Shown here: positions 16,599-25,666 of the stretch, piece after piece
Layout of the letters: the number at the start of each line of letters is the position of its first letter
Position numbering within the stretch: position 1 is the first letter of the stretch
Assembly: GCA_007693395.1 (NCBI GenBank)
Contig: REDS01000130.1
Location: 1 to 37,561 of the forward strand
Reading direction: 5' to 3'
Length of the DNA stretch: 37,561 nt
Source of the DNA: Balneolaceae bacterium
Lineage (GTDB): Bacteria; Bacteroidota; Rhodothermia; Balneolales; Balneolaceae
The notes under the pieces: model-generated
What the model saw: only the letters and a program-made list of their open reading frames with translations
Told to the model about the DNA's origin: nothing
The model's database searches: none
Translations under genes and position numbers: made by a program

Positions 16599-19500
16599 AT
16601 GACATATAAACTCTTGAAAAGCAGTGATAAATTATTATTATCGTTGCTTTTTTTGTTTTTAGTAACTCTGATTAAACCTGTTTCGGCCCAGGAACACCTG
16701 TACCGTACTCACTCCCTTTCTCCTTCACAAAAAACACAATTTAACCCCGAACCTGTAACGGGTACTCTTACAATTGTTGCGGTTATGGTGGAGTTTCAAC
16801 CTGATACTAATCCGCTTACATCGGGAAATGGTACGTTCGAGCCCGGCAGCATTCCTTACCTTGAGAATCCCGGCACTACAATAGATGCGCTGCCACATAA
16901 CAAAGCATACTTTGAAGCACATCTGGAATTTGTTAGGAACTACTTTACAAGCCAATCGAATAGCCGTTTAGATATTCGTTATGAGGTTTTACCAAAAGTT
17001 TACCGGCTTGATAATGAGATGGCTCACTACTCCCCCACAGGAGAAAACCCCGATCTTTCTATTCTTGTAAATCTGGTAAATGATGTTTGGGGGAAGGTTG
17101 CAGAAGAGGGAGATCTGAATCTACAAATGCATCAACCCCACAACACAGCATTCATAATTTTCCACGCTGGTATTGGCAGAGATATAGAACTTACCGGAAC
17201 CAGCCTCGACAGAACCCCTCAGGATATCCCATCCGTCTATTTAAGCACAAATGCTCTTCAAACCTTTCTTAATGATCCATCCTTTACCGGTTTTGAGATT
17301 GACAATGGAAATATCCTGGTAACAAATTCTCTGATTTTACCCCGAACACTTAGCCGTTCAGGAGAGGATGTATCCGGTGAGCGATTTGTACTTCCACTCT
17401 CATCTAATGGGCTAATTACTGCACAGATTGCAAGCCATCTTGGCCTGCCCGATCTATTTAATACAGAAACGGGGCAATCAGGCATTGGCCAGTTTGGTTT
17501 GATGGATGGAGCTGGAATTTTTGCGTGGAATGGGCTCTTTCCTCCTGGTTTATCCGCATGGGAGAAAATTTACCTCGGCTGGGCTGAATCATTTAATGTG
17601 CAGACAGATCAAGATGGGATCTTTACTCTTCCCGCATCAAGCTTTAACGAGCAGAATAGCATTGCAAAGGCCTCTATTTCGAACAGCGAATACTTTTTGA
17701 TTGAAAACCGCCATCGAGATCCATTCGGTGAAGGTGTTAGCCTCACTATTCGAAGGCCAGATGGTTCTGAAGTGGTGCAAACATTCACCAACCGAGATGA
17801 AGAGTTTATCAACCGGCCACTTGGATTTGATCAATTGCTTGAACCCGGAGTAATTACAAATGTGAGCAATTATGATTTTGCGCTGCCCGGTGGTTTTGAT
17901 GAGGGGGATGCAGAATCGCCCGAGAGAGAGTTAAATGGTGGAATTCTAATCTGGCACATTGATGACGCAGTGATAAACAATCGGGATATCGGTACCGGCA
18001 TCAACAGCAACCCAAATAGGCGCGGAGTAAATCTTGTAGAAGCAGACGGAGCCCAGGATATTGGCAGGCCTACTCAAATTGGTCTTGGTCAAAATGAGGC
18101 AAACGGATCTGCATTTGATTTTTGGTGGTCCGGGAATAATGCCACCGTAATCACTCAAACAGGAAGAATCACGCTCTACCAAAATCGCCTCGGGCCTGAT
18201 ACTACCCCAAATAACAACAGTAACTCAGGAGCAGCCAGCAATTTTGAACTCTATGAGTTTTCTGATAATCTGCCTCATGCTACTTTCAGAATCAGACCCG
18301 TAAATGCTTTTAATGAACTCTACTCCATGTTTGATGAGCAATCTGGCCTTGAAATTTCTGCTTTTAATGATTTGAATGACCATTATCTGATGCAGTTTCC
18401 GCTTGCTATTCAGGCTGTGGATATAACAGGCTCAAAAAGTGCTCTTATTCCCGGCAATGATGGTGCTTTGCTCTATAATTTGAAAACAAAGAATCTTAGG
18501 TCTATTCCACTGAACATTAGCAGTATACAGCAGCCATTTATTGATTCGAATGAGGCTAAAATTGCAATAAGTGAAAATCCCTTTCAACAATCGGGTCAAA
18601 TAAAAACAGTTGTTTACTCCTATGAAAATCAGGAGCTTAACCAGATCTGGAACTTTTCCACACCTCCAAATACTGCGTTTATTAGCTCCTCAACAAGAGG
18701 CCTTCTGGAAATTGACGGCACGCAATTTTCTGCTGATCTATTACATTTTGATCTTATCGAATCGGCTGAGGCATCACAAAAATCAGAAACAGTTCGAGGA
18801 GTACAATCTCGCATCACAGATGGCCAGTTAGAGATCACATCAAACGGTGAAGCAATCACCCATTCTATACCGTCCACATCATCAAATATCCAACGTAACT
18901 ACACAGGAATCATCGATATATCGGGGCGAGAAATTCTTGTTTATCTATTGCTTGATGGTGCACTGTATCTTTTTTCAAGTCAAACAAATTTCAGGGATAG
19001 AGAACAGATCACAAACCGTGAGTTCATTAACTGGCCTGCTATGGTTGATTTGACTCAGGATGGTAATCCCGATTTCATTTTTACTGATACAGATGGTACT
19101 CTAATTGCTAAAAACAGGTTTGGTGCCTCTCTGCACAATTTTCCATTGAATCCACCTGGTGAATTTCAGTTTACAGGAACTCCTCTTATAGCTGATATAA
19201 CCGGAGACGGAAATGCAGAAATTATTATCACTGCCAAAGATTCGTTCTCATTAAATATCTATGCATATAATCTTGATGATAAGGTTATTGATGGTTTCCC
19301 TCTCTTTGTCGGTGGTATTCTCAATGAAAATTTTTCACCTGTAAATCCTCTCCTGTTTGATGATAAACTTATTGCATTAAGTCCTGATGGTGATCTAAAA
19401 GTGTGGCAATTTCAGGCAATAGGCAACCTGCTTTGGCGATCTGCCTATGGAAACACAACGAATAATAAAGTATCATCCATCTTTTTAAGTGAGCCAGTAT

Positions 19501-19793
19501 CCGTTGAGTTTGATCTTCTAAACAAAAAAGAAACATATAATTGGCCAAATCCTGCCGTTGATGAAACCCGAATTCGATACCAAACAAGCTTGCCAGCTGA
19601 GATTACCATCAACATCACAACCATGAGCGGCAGATTGATCTATAGCAACAAACTACAAAGCAGCGGCGGTGTAGCCGAAGAAGTTTCCGTGGAAACTTCG
19701 AACTGGGCAAGTGGTGGTTATTTTGCTGTAGTAGAAGCAAAAAGTGGTAGCCAAACTGAGCGAAAAATCATAAAAATTGCAGTGGTTAGATAA
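16599..19793 (+). CDS. M6-like metalloprotease homologue with T9SS sorting domain; active site lost
   Basis: The 1064-residue exported protein has a signal peptide (about 1-30), an M6/immune-inhibitor-A-like domain (about 55-480), a VCBS/FG-GAP-like region with DLTQDGNPDFIF and DITGDGNAEIII, and a C-terminal type A sorting domain (about 980-1064; WPNPAVDETRIRY, then MSGRLIYS and WASGGYF). The M6 framework is clear: LGLPDLFN, GIGQFGLMDGAG and LSAWEKIYLGW. However, the residues that should read HEXXH just before LGLPDL are AQIAS (275-279, DNA 17421-17435), so both zinc histidines and the catalytic glutamate are missing. It is probably a secreted pseudoprotease with a binding or structural role. 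It is packed 10 bp after porV and abuts the next gene. Confidence 0.82.
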   Translation: MTYKLLKSSDKLLLSLLFLFLVTLIKPVSAQEHLYRTHSLSPSQKTQFNPEPVTGTLTIVAVMVEFQPDTNPLTSGNGTFEPGSIPYLENPGTTIDALPHNKAYFEAHLEFVRNYFTSQSNSRLDIRYEVLPKVYRLDNEMAHYSPTGENPDLSILVNLVNDVWGKVAEEGDLNLQMHQPHNTAFIIFHAGIGRDIELTGTSLDRTPQDIPSVYLSTNALQTFLNDPSFTGFEIDNGNILVTNSLILPRTLSRSGEDVSGERFVLPLSSNGLITAQIASHLGLPDLFNTETGQSGIGQFGLMDGAGIFAWNGLFPPGLSAWEKIYLGWAESFNVQTDQDGIFTLPASSFNEQNSIAKASISNSEYFLIENRHRDPFGEGVSLTIRRPDGSEVVQTFTNRDEEFINRPLGFDQLLEPGVITNVSNYDFALPGGFDEGDAESPERELNGGILIWHIDDAVINNRDIGTGINSNPNRRGVNLVEADGAQDIGRPTQIGLGQNEANGSAFDFWWSGNNATVITQTGRITLYQNRLGPDTTPNNNSNSGAASNFELYEFSDNLPHATFRIRPVNAFNELYSMFDEQSGLEISAFNDLNDHYLMQFPLAIQAVDITGSKSALIPGNDGALLYNLKTKNLRSIPLNISSIQQPFIDSNEAKIAISENPFQQSGQIKTVVYSYENQELNQIWNFSTPPNTAFISSSTRGLLEIDGTQFSADLLHFDLIESAEASQKSETVRGVQSRITDGQLEITSNGEAITHSIPSTSSNIQRNYTGIIDISGREILVYLLLDGALYLFSSQTNFRDREQITNREFINWPAMVDLTQDGNPDFIFTDTDGTLIAKNRFGASLHNFPLNPPGEFQFTGTPLIADITGDGNAEIIITAKDSFSLNIYAYNLDDKVIDGFPLFVGGILNENFSPVNPLLFDDKLIALSPDGDLKVWQFQAIGNLLWRSAYGNTTNNKVSSIFLSEPVSVEFDLLNKKETYNWPNPAVDETRIRYQTSLPAEITINITTMSGRLIYSNKLQSSGGVAEEVSVETSNWASGGYFAVVEAKSGSQTERKIIKIAVVR

Positions 19794-22700
19794 TTGAATT
19801 GGTGGCTTACATATCGTATTTCGAGCGTCTTATCTTTGATTATTTTGCTCTTTGCATCTGCTAAAACATCACATGCTCAGGTAAGCCCATCATCGCTCGA
19901 CTTTTCTTTTAATCACCTCCCCTGGTTTACAATTGAAACAGAGAATTTTTTCATTCATTATCAGGATGGAAACAGCCGAACAGCCCAGGTTACTGCAGCC
20001 ATAGCTGATGAGATTTACGAACCAATTACCTCACTGTATAACTATCAGCCGGAACGGAAAATAAGCATCATCCTTCACGATCGTGAAGATTTCTCGAACG
20101 GAGCTGCTTTCTTCTACGATAATAAAATCGAGATATGGGTTCCGGCACTCGATACTCCTCTCAGAGGCACCCATCAGTGGCTGCAGAATGTAATTACGCA
20201 CGAGTTTGCACATATGGTTCAGCTTGGTGCATCTATGAAACGCACACAACGAATACCTGCAATTTATTTCCAGTGGCTCAATTACGAAGATGTGCGCAGG
20301 CCCGATGTACTCTACGGTTTTCCAAATGGTATCATAACATTTCCTTTTTCCGGTGTAAGTATCCCCGTTTGGTTTGCAGAAGGTACTGCACAATTTATGC
20401 GGGAGAGTATCTATTTTGACTTTTGGGACACTCACCGGGACATGATTCTCCGTACAAGAATTTTGACTGATACACAGCTTCAACTTGATGAGATGGGTAC
20501 ATTTTCATCAAAGAATTCACTTGATCGGGAGACGATTTATAATCAGGGTTTTAAGTTCACAACGTACCTCACCGACAGATTTGGAGAGCAAATTCTCGCA
20601 GAACTTTCTCATAATGCAGCTACAAAAGGGTACAACAACTTTAACAGGGTTATCAAAGCCACTACATCTGTACCCGCACAAGAGTTGTTTGATGACTGGA
20701 TTGCCGATCGGAAAGAGTACTACCGGAGTATGATTAGTACACGTGAAATAACGCAAACCCTGCCTGTTGAAGAGAACGGTTTTTTCAATTTTTATCCTCA
20801 GGTTAGTGATGGAACTCTCGCATATCTTACTAACAGAAATCGCGATTTTGCGAGAACGGCGCTCATACTAATCAAAAACGATCAGGAAATTGAAGTGGAT
20901 CAGTCGCATAATGCTGAATATCTGTCTCCTAATCAACAGTACCTCTCTTCTCACAATATCGCATCCAATACTACCCTCGATTTTATCAGTAATCGCTTCA
21001 GTTTTTCTCCTGATGGTAATAAAATTGCTTACAGCAGGGCAAGAAAAAATCGTTTTGGTGAGACCTATCAGGATATTTACATCTACTCAATTACAAACAG
21101 AGACAGAGAAAAGATTACCGTAAGTGCCCGAATTCAGGATCCCGCCTGGCATCCATCAGAAGATAAACTTGCAGCCGTGCAGTTGCATGACGGTACCCAG
21201 AATCTTGTTGTGATAAACCTTGAAGATAACAATGTATCTCAACTCACAAACTTTTCATCTGGTGAAACCATTTTCGCACCTGTCTGGAATACGCATGGCG
21301 ACAAAATTTTCTTCGCCAAAGCGACTACCGGCAACCGAAACATCTATAAACTGGAGCTGAAATCAAACCAAATCAAACCGTTGTTGCCAAACTCATCCAT
21401 CGATAATCGTGATGTTTGGATGCACCCGAAGTCCGGAGAAATCTACTTCTCTTCAGATGTTACCGGTATTTTCAATATTTACCGAATGAATGCTGGCTCA
21501 GATTCTATAGAGCAACTAACCAGCGTAATCGGTGGTGCATTTATGCCCTACGCAGATGATGAGTATCTCTACTTTTCAGAGTACAAAGAAGATGGTTACA
21601 AAATTTCTAAACTTAACCTTCAAAACTTTAGCGATACCAAAATATCCCTCAAAACATGGAACGTACCAGAAAGTGATAGTTCTCTTCCAAACTTTTATGC
21701 TAAAGCTGAAAATCTTGAAGCTCAGGAACTGAACAGGCGCTCTGATGAAAGGGTTTTACAGCTAACCGAGAACCATCCTGAATGGAAATGGAGGCCATAT
21801 AGCGAAACTACAACAGGCTTAAATATCTACCCGGTCATTAGGTTCGATAACTACACAAAACTTAAAGGGAGTAACTCCAGACTGCTTACAGAAGCCCGGT
21901 TCGGAAATATTGGGCAAAATTTATGGAGAGATTTAAAAGCCGGTGCATATTTTGAGTCTCGCGATGTAATCGAATCATTTTCTATTTTTGGTGGCGCACT
22001 ACTTGGCTGGGGCTCTCTGCCGGCTGATGGGCTTACAGGCTTCTTCTCTCCCACCCGCCTGAATAATATGGACAGAGACCTGTTCCTCATTTTGGACTAT
22101 CGCGGGCTTCCTTTTCTGAAAAGAAGCTGGTCTCCAACAATCAGCATAGAGTTGTACAACATCAAACGAAATGTACGAGATGGAATCACGATCGAAGAGT
22201 TTGCATGTACATCCTGCCTGCCAACTGACCGAAGTATAGATATACGCTACAACATGTGGGAAGCAAATCTATTTCTCAGAAGTAAATTAAACCGCTGGAG
22301 TTTACTTGAGTTTGGTGCATCATATTCCCCATACAGTGTGAACATCGACGGATTTTTCTCGCAGGAGTTTAATGAATTTATTCCAGGTTCCACATCAGAA
22401 TATTTCAGGGGTAGTACCTATTCAGTTTCTTACATTGCAGATGCAACTATACCAACAATTCACTACGATATAGCCCCAACAGGCTTCAAGGGTAACTTAA
22501 CCTATAAATATCAACCCGGCAGCTTGCTGGACGAGTTTGAGGTGAACGACGGGATATTATCGCCGGTCTATTCTAAAGAGTACAATCACTCGCTGGAGTT
22601 CAGAAGTCGTATAGGTTTTGAGGCTTCATCAACACTGAATGCCATGATTACCACAAGAGCATTTTCCTATCTCAATTCACCCGAAGATTTCTTCTACCTC

Positions 22701-23123
22701 GATTATATAGGCGGCTTGGGAGGTATGATGTCGTACCCATACTTTGCACTCGGCGGACAACGTTCATTCTTTGTAAGAGCATCCCTATTGCGCCCACTCT
22801 TTACTTCAATAAACCGCCAAATAAATGCACATACAATTGATAAACTTTTTGGACATCTGTTTTTTGAAACCGGAAATGGCTGGGGAGGACCGTTAAATAT
22901 TGGTAACAATATGAAAACCGGCTTAGGTGCAGAACTGCGTTTTTCTTTCAATAGTTACTATCTTTTCCCGATGAAATTTTTCGTTAACACCATTTATGGA
23001 TTTAATCGTTTTGATGTAAACCTGCCTGCAGATTTCATCTCAACATCAGGGGTTGAAAGAGTTACGTACGGCAGAGAATTACTTTTTTATTTTGGTTTGA
23101 CCTTTGATTTCGACGTTCTATGA
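19794..23123 (+). CDS. Gluzincin peptidase MA-like domain, TolB-like propeller and putative C-terminal beta barrel
   Basis: The 1109-residue protein starts at a TTG immediately after the previous stop codon; a good signal peptide (SSVLSLIILLFASAKTSHAQ) supports this start, and no ATG is nearby. Residues about 40-310 form a gluzincin metallopeptidase: HEFAH at 136-140 and the third zinc ligand E196 in WFAEGTAQF. Residues about 320-660 carry repeated PD40/TolB-like blades (FSPDGNKIAYSRAR, DPAWHPSEDKLAAVQ, APVWNTHGDKIFFAK). The last 400 residues are beta-rich and aromatic, ending YFGLTFDFDVL, which looks like an outer-membrane barrel. Unlike its neighbour, its catalytic residues are intact. It could be an autotransporter-like surface peptidase. 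Domain order is seen; the barrel is inferred. Confidence 0.75.
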   Translation: MNWWLTYRISSVLSLIILLFASAKTSHAQVSPSSLDFSFNHLPWFTIETENFFIHYQDGNSRTAQVTAAIADEIYEPITSLYNYQPERKISIILHDREDFSNGAAFFYDNKIEIWVPALDTPLRGTHQWLQNVITHEFAHMVQLGASMKRTQRIPAIYFQWLNYEDVRRPDVLYGFPNGIITFPFSGVSIPVWFAEGTAQFMRESIYFDFWDTHRDMILRTRILTDTQLQLDEMGTFSSKNSLDRETIYNQGFKFTTYLTDRFGEQILAELSHNAATKGYNNFNRVIKATTSVPAQELFDDWIADRKEYYRSMISTREITQTLPVEENGFFNFYPQVSDGTLAYLTNRNRDFARTALILIKNDQEIEVDQSHNAEYLSPNQQYLSSHNIASNTTLDFISNRFSFSPDGNKIAYSRARKNRFGETYQDIYIYSITNRDREKITVSARIQDPAWHPSEDKLAAVQLHDGTQNLVVINLEDNNVSQLTNFSSGETIFAPVWNTHGDKIFFAKATTGNRNIYKLELKSNQIKPLLPNSSIDNRDVWMHPKSGEIYFSSDVTGIFNIYRMNAGSDSIEQLTSVIGGAFMPYADDEYLYFSEYKEDGYKISKLNLQNFSDTKISLKTWNVPESDSSLPNFYAKAENLEAQELNRRSDERVLQLTENHPEWKWRPYSETTTGLNIYPVIRFDNYTKLKGSNSRLLTEARFGNIGQNLWRDLKAGAYFESRDVIESFSIFGGALLGWGSLPADGLTGFFSPTRLNNMDRDLFLILDYRGLPFLKRSWSPTISIELYNIKRNVRDGITIEEFACTSCLPTDRSIDIRYNMWEANLFLRSKLNRWSLLEFGASYSPYSVNIDGFFSQEFNEFIPGSTSEYFRGSTYSVSYIADATIPTIHYDIAPTGFKGNLTYKYQPGSLLDEFEVNDGILSPVYSKEYNHSLEFRSRIGFEASSTLNAMITTRAFSYLNSPEDFFYLDYIGGLGGMMSYPYFALGGQRSFFVRASLLRPLFTSINRQINAHTIDKLFGHLFFETGNGWGGPLNIGNNMKTGLGAELRFSFNSYYLFPMKFFVNTIYGFNRFDVNLPADFISTSGVERVTYGRELLFYFGLTFDFDVL

Positions 23124-24091
23124 AAGTAATCATTCTGTTTATCGCTGTTGTAATCGCACCGGTATACTTGCTTGCACAAACAGATAGCTCAAAGGCAAAA
23201 TCTTTGGTCATCAACAATCATACAGATGGTAAAACTCAACAGCTACATATCGTTGAACCCATTCTGCTAAGAAATATCTTATTGAAAACTGAGGGTTCTA
23301 ACCGTTCATTTACGGAAAGCTCCGCAGTACCATTTTTCAGCTCACTGGTAGTTCCGGGAACCGGCCAGATGATCAACAGAAACTGGTGGCGGTCGGGTAT
23401 CTACCTCGCGGTAGAAGCTGCAAGCATCTATCTGGCTATCGACTACCGAAACCGTGGTGTTCGAGGAGAACGCAATTACGAACGCTGGGCAGACCAAAAC
23501 TGGAGTGTTGTTCAATACTCCAAATGGCTTGTTGATTATCATGCTATTCATGGAATAAACAACCCCTATCTCGATGATCTGAGGCAGATGATTGAGGGCC
23601 TGAACCCTGCGTTTGATACATCCATAGATTGGAACAGAATAGACCTGGCTATTCTAAGAAATGTGGAAAGAAACACTCCTTACATTACCACAGACGATCT
23701 TGGTGCAAGTAATTTTTCCCACGTTTTACCTGATTTTGGCTCTCAGCAATACTACGAATTAATTGCAAAGTACTACCAATATCAGGCTGGCTGGCGTGAT
23801 TATGATGCCTTTCATGATAATCTTGGACACACAGGTAATCTGTTTATCGAACGCTTTCGGATAGAAAGAAACGGGGCATTTGCCAGCCCCCTCTTCTACG
23901 ATGGAGTGGATTTTTCAAGGCAGTTTAACGAAGATTTCAGACGAAGTGGATATTTTGTTTCTCTTTTAATAGCAAATCACATTATTTCCGCTTTTGATGC
24001 GTATTTTACGGTTCAGTTGAAACAAAACCGGTTAGATGCAACTTCAACCATGCTGCCGGGAAGAAACCTGGTAATCAACTACCGTTTTTAA
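23120..24091 (+). CDS. DUF5683-like exported or membrane protein
   Basis: The 323-residue protein begins with a signal peptide (MKVIILFIAVVIAPVYLLAQ). Its segment SLVVPGTGQMINRNWWRSGIYLAVEAASIYLAI resembles the DUF5683 motif (S-x-x-PG-x-GQ followed by a W-W-x-x-G helix), shown here in part only. The C-terminal segment GYFVSLLIANHIISAFDAYF is hydrophobic, followed by an arginine/aromatic end NLVINYRF. Its ATG overlaps the previous stop codon (ATGA), indicating translational coupling with the large peptidase-propeller protein. DUF5683 proteins have no established function. Confidence 0.65.
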   Translation: MKVIILFIAVVIAPVYLLAQTDSSKAKSLVINNHTDGKTQQLHIVEPILLRNILLKTEGSNRSFTESSAVPFFSSLVVPGTGQMINRNWWRSGIYLAVEAASIYLAIDYRNRGVRGERNYERWADQNWSVVQYSKWLVDYHAIHGINNPYLDDLRQMIEGLNPAFDTSIDWNRIDLAILRNVERNTPYITTDDLGASNFSHVLPDFGSQQYYELIAKYYQYQAGWRDYDAFHDNLGHTGNLFIERFRIERNGAFASPLFYDGVDFSRQFNEDFRRSGYFVSLLIANHIISAFDAYFTVQLKQNRLDATSTMLPGRNLVINYRF

Positions 24092-24109
24092 TGATCTTTT
24101 AAGCAACCT

Positions 24110-24946
24110 ATGAAAGAGCTTCTCAAAAAAATATTCAATAAAAAGGTGTTTTTCGCTGCTGGAATATTGGCAACTTCTGCTGTTATCATTGCCATTATTT
24201 TTGATCTGTTTATCATGCCTCACTATACCAATTTTAACAAAGGCGTAACTGTGCCCGACGTTACAAAACTTTCTCTTGAAGATGCCGAATCACTGCTTGA
24301 ACGGTATGGTCTCAGGCATGAAGTGCATGAAAGACGCGCCAACTCAGTCTATCCCGCAAATTATATTATAGACCAGGCTCCTTCCCCGAAGCAGATTGTA
24401 AAGCCAAACCGTAAGGTTTATCTCACTGTCAATACAGCTGTTACTCCACAAACTGTTGTGCCAAATGTGGTGAATATGTCTTTGAGAAATGCAGAAATTC
24501 AACTTGAAAATCACGGCCTGGTTGTAGGTACCCGCAGTTATGAATCATCCCGGTTCAGAAATACAATTTTGAGACAATCTGTAGCTCCCGGCGACACGGT
24601 TGCTCGGGGAACAGTAGTAAACTTAGCCGTTAGTGATGGTTTGGGATCGCGAATTGTTGATGTTCCCGATGTTGAAGGTATGCGCCTTTCAGAAGCTCAA
24701 CAAGCAATTATCAGAGCGGGCTTGCGCGTTGGCGAAATTCGATTTGAGCCAAGCCGGGAACATACCCCAAATACAATAATCGATTATTCACCAAGGGAAG
24801 AGCAACTTACAGAGGGCCAGGTAATTCTGCTTGTAGTGGCAGAGCGATTTGATGCCCGCGAAGAACTTGAAGAAGGTGCTATAATTGATGATACTACAGC
24901 AGTAGTGCCGCCGCCTGAATTTGATGATGAACCCGGGGAAAATTAA
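24110..24946 (+). CDS. Membrane-anchored PASTA-domain protein
   Basis: The 278-residue protein has a basic N-terminus, one transmembrane helix (about 13-35), then three PASTA repeats at roughly 42-108, 112-178 and 185-255. Each opens with a P-x-V signature (VPDVTKLSLEDAESLL, VPNVVNMSLRNAEIQL, VPDVEGMRLSEAQQAI). The tail is acidic. PASTA domains bind muropeptides or beta-lactam-like ligands in Ser/Thr kinases and penicillin-binding proteins. Here no kinase or transpeptidase domain is present, which is the usual form in Bacteroidota-like genomes. The gene lies 18 bp after the DUF5683-like gene and 3 bp before rpe. Confidence 0.85.
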   Translation: MKELLKKIFNKKVFFAAGILATSAVIIAIIFDLFIMPHYTNFNKGVTVPDVTKLSLEDAESLLERYGLRHEVHERRANSVYPANYIIDQAPSPKQIVKPNRKVYLTVNTAVTPQTVVPNVVNMSLRNAEIQLENHGLVVGTRSYESSRFRNTILRQSVAPGDTVARGTVVNLAVSDGLGSRIVDVPDVEGMRLSEAQQAIIRAGLRVGEIRFEPSREHTPNTIIDYSPREEQLTEGQVILLVVAERFDAREELEEGAIIDDTTAVVPPPEFDDEPGEN

Positions 24947-24949
24947 TTC

Positions 24950-25639
24950 ATGAACTTAGACTTACCCATTTTAGCTCCATCCATCCTTGCCGCCAACTTT
25001 TCTAAACTTGGTGAAGAAATCACAACCTGCACCAATTCCGGAATTCACTGGATCCACTGCGATATTATGGACGGCCATTTTGTACCTAACATCAGTTACG
25101 GGCCTTCAATCGTAAAAAGTGTACGTGATACTGCTCCAGAAGCATTTCTTGACGTACACTTGATGATTGAAAAACCGGACAATTTTATCGAGAATTTTGC
25201 TGATGCAGGCGCAGATTTAATTTCAGTGCACCATGAAACATGCCCCCACCTCCACCGAACCATCCAAAACATCAAAATGAATGGATGCATGGCAGGGGTT
25301 GTTATAAACCCTGCTACCAGTGTTGATTTACTTCGCCCAATATTACAGGATATTGACCTTGCTTTAATCATGAGTGTAAACCCTGGTTTTGGTGGCCAGG
25401 CATTCATTGAATCAAGCATTCAAAAAGTAGAGTACCTGGCACAAATCCGTAATGAGCTTAATCTCAGTTTTTTAATCGAAATTGATGGTGGTGTTGGAAA
25501 ATCAAACATTGCAAAACTCTCGGAAGCGGGTACCGATGTTCTTGTTGCGGGGAGCAGTGTATTTAAAACCGATGATATTTCAGCAAGAATAGCTGAACTT
25601 ACAAAATTGGCTAAATTGGGTGCCGGTAAATTAGCTTAG
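24950..25639 (+). CDS. rpe: Ribulose-phosphate 3-epimerase
   Basis: The 229-residue TIM-barrel enzyme interconverts ribulose 5-phosphate and xylulose 5-phosphate in the pentose phosphate pathway. Family residues are in place: S11 in LAPSILAANF, H36 and D38 in IHCDIMDGHFVPN, H70 in DVHLMI and D179 in EIDGGV, with the phosphate loop SVNPGFGGQ. Metal binding by H36, D38, H70 and D179 is known for the family. It starts 3 bp after the PASTA gene. The stop at 25637-25639 is followed at once by the phoH reading frame. Confidence 0.95.
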   Translation: MNLDLPILAPSILAANFSKLGEEITTCTNSGIHWIHCDIMDGHFVPNISYGPSIVKSVRDTAPEAFLDVHLMIEKPDNFIENFADAGADLISVHHETCPHLHRTIQNIKMNGCMAGVVINPATSVDLLRPILQDIDLALIMSVNPGFGGQAFIESSIQKVEYLAQIRNELNLSFLIEIDGGVGKSNIAKLSEAGTDVLVAGSSVFKTDDISARIAELTKLAKLGAGKLA

Positions 25640-25666
25640 TGAAATCAATAACGTACGTATTTAATT

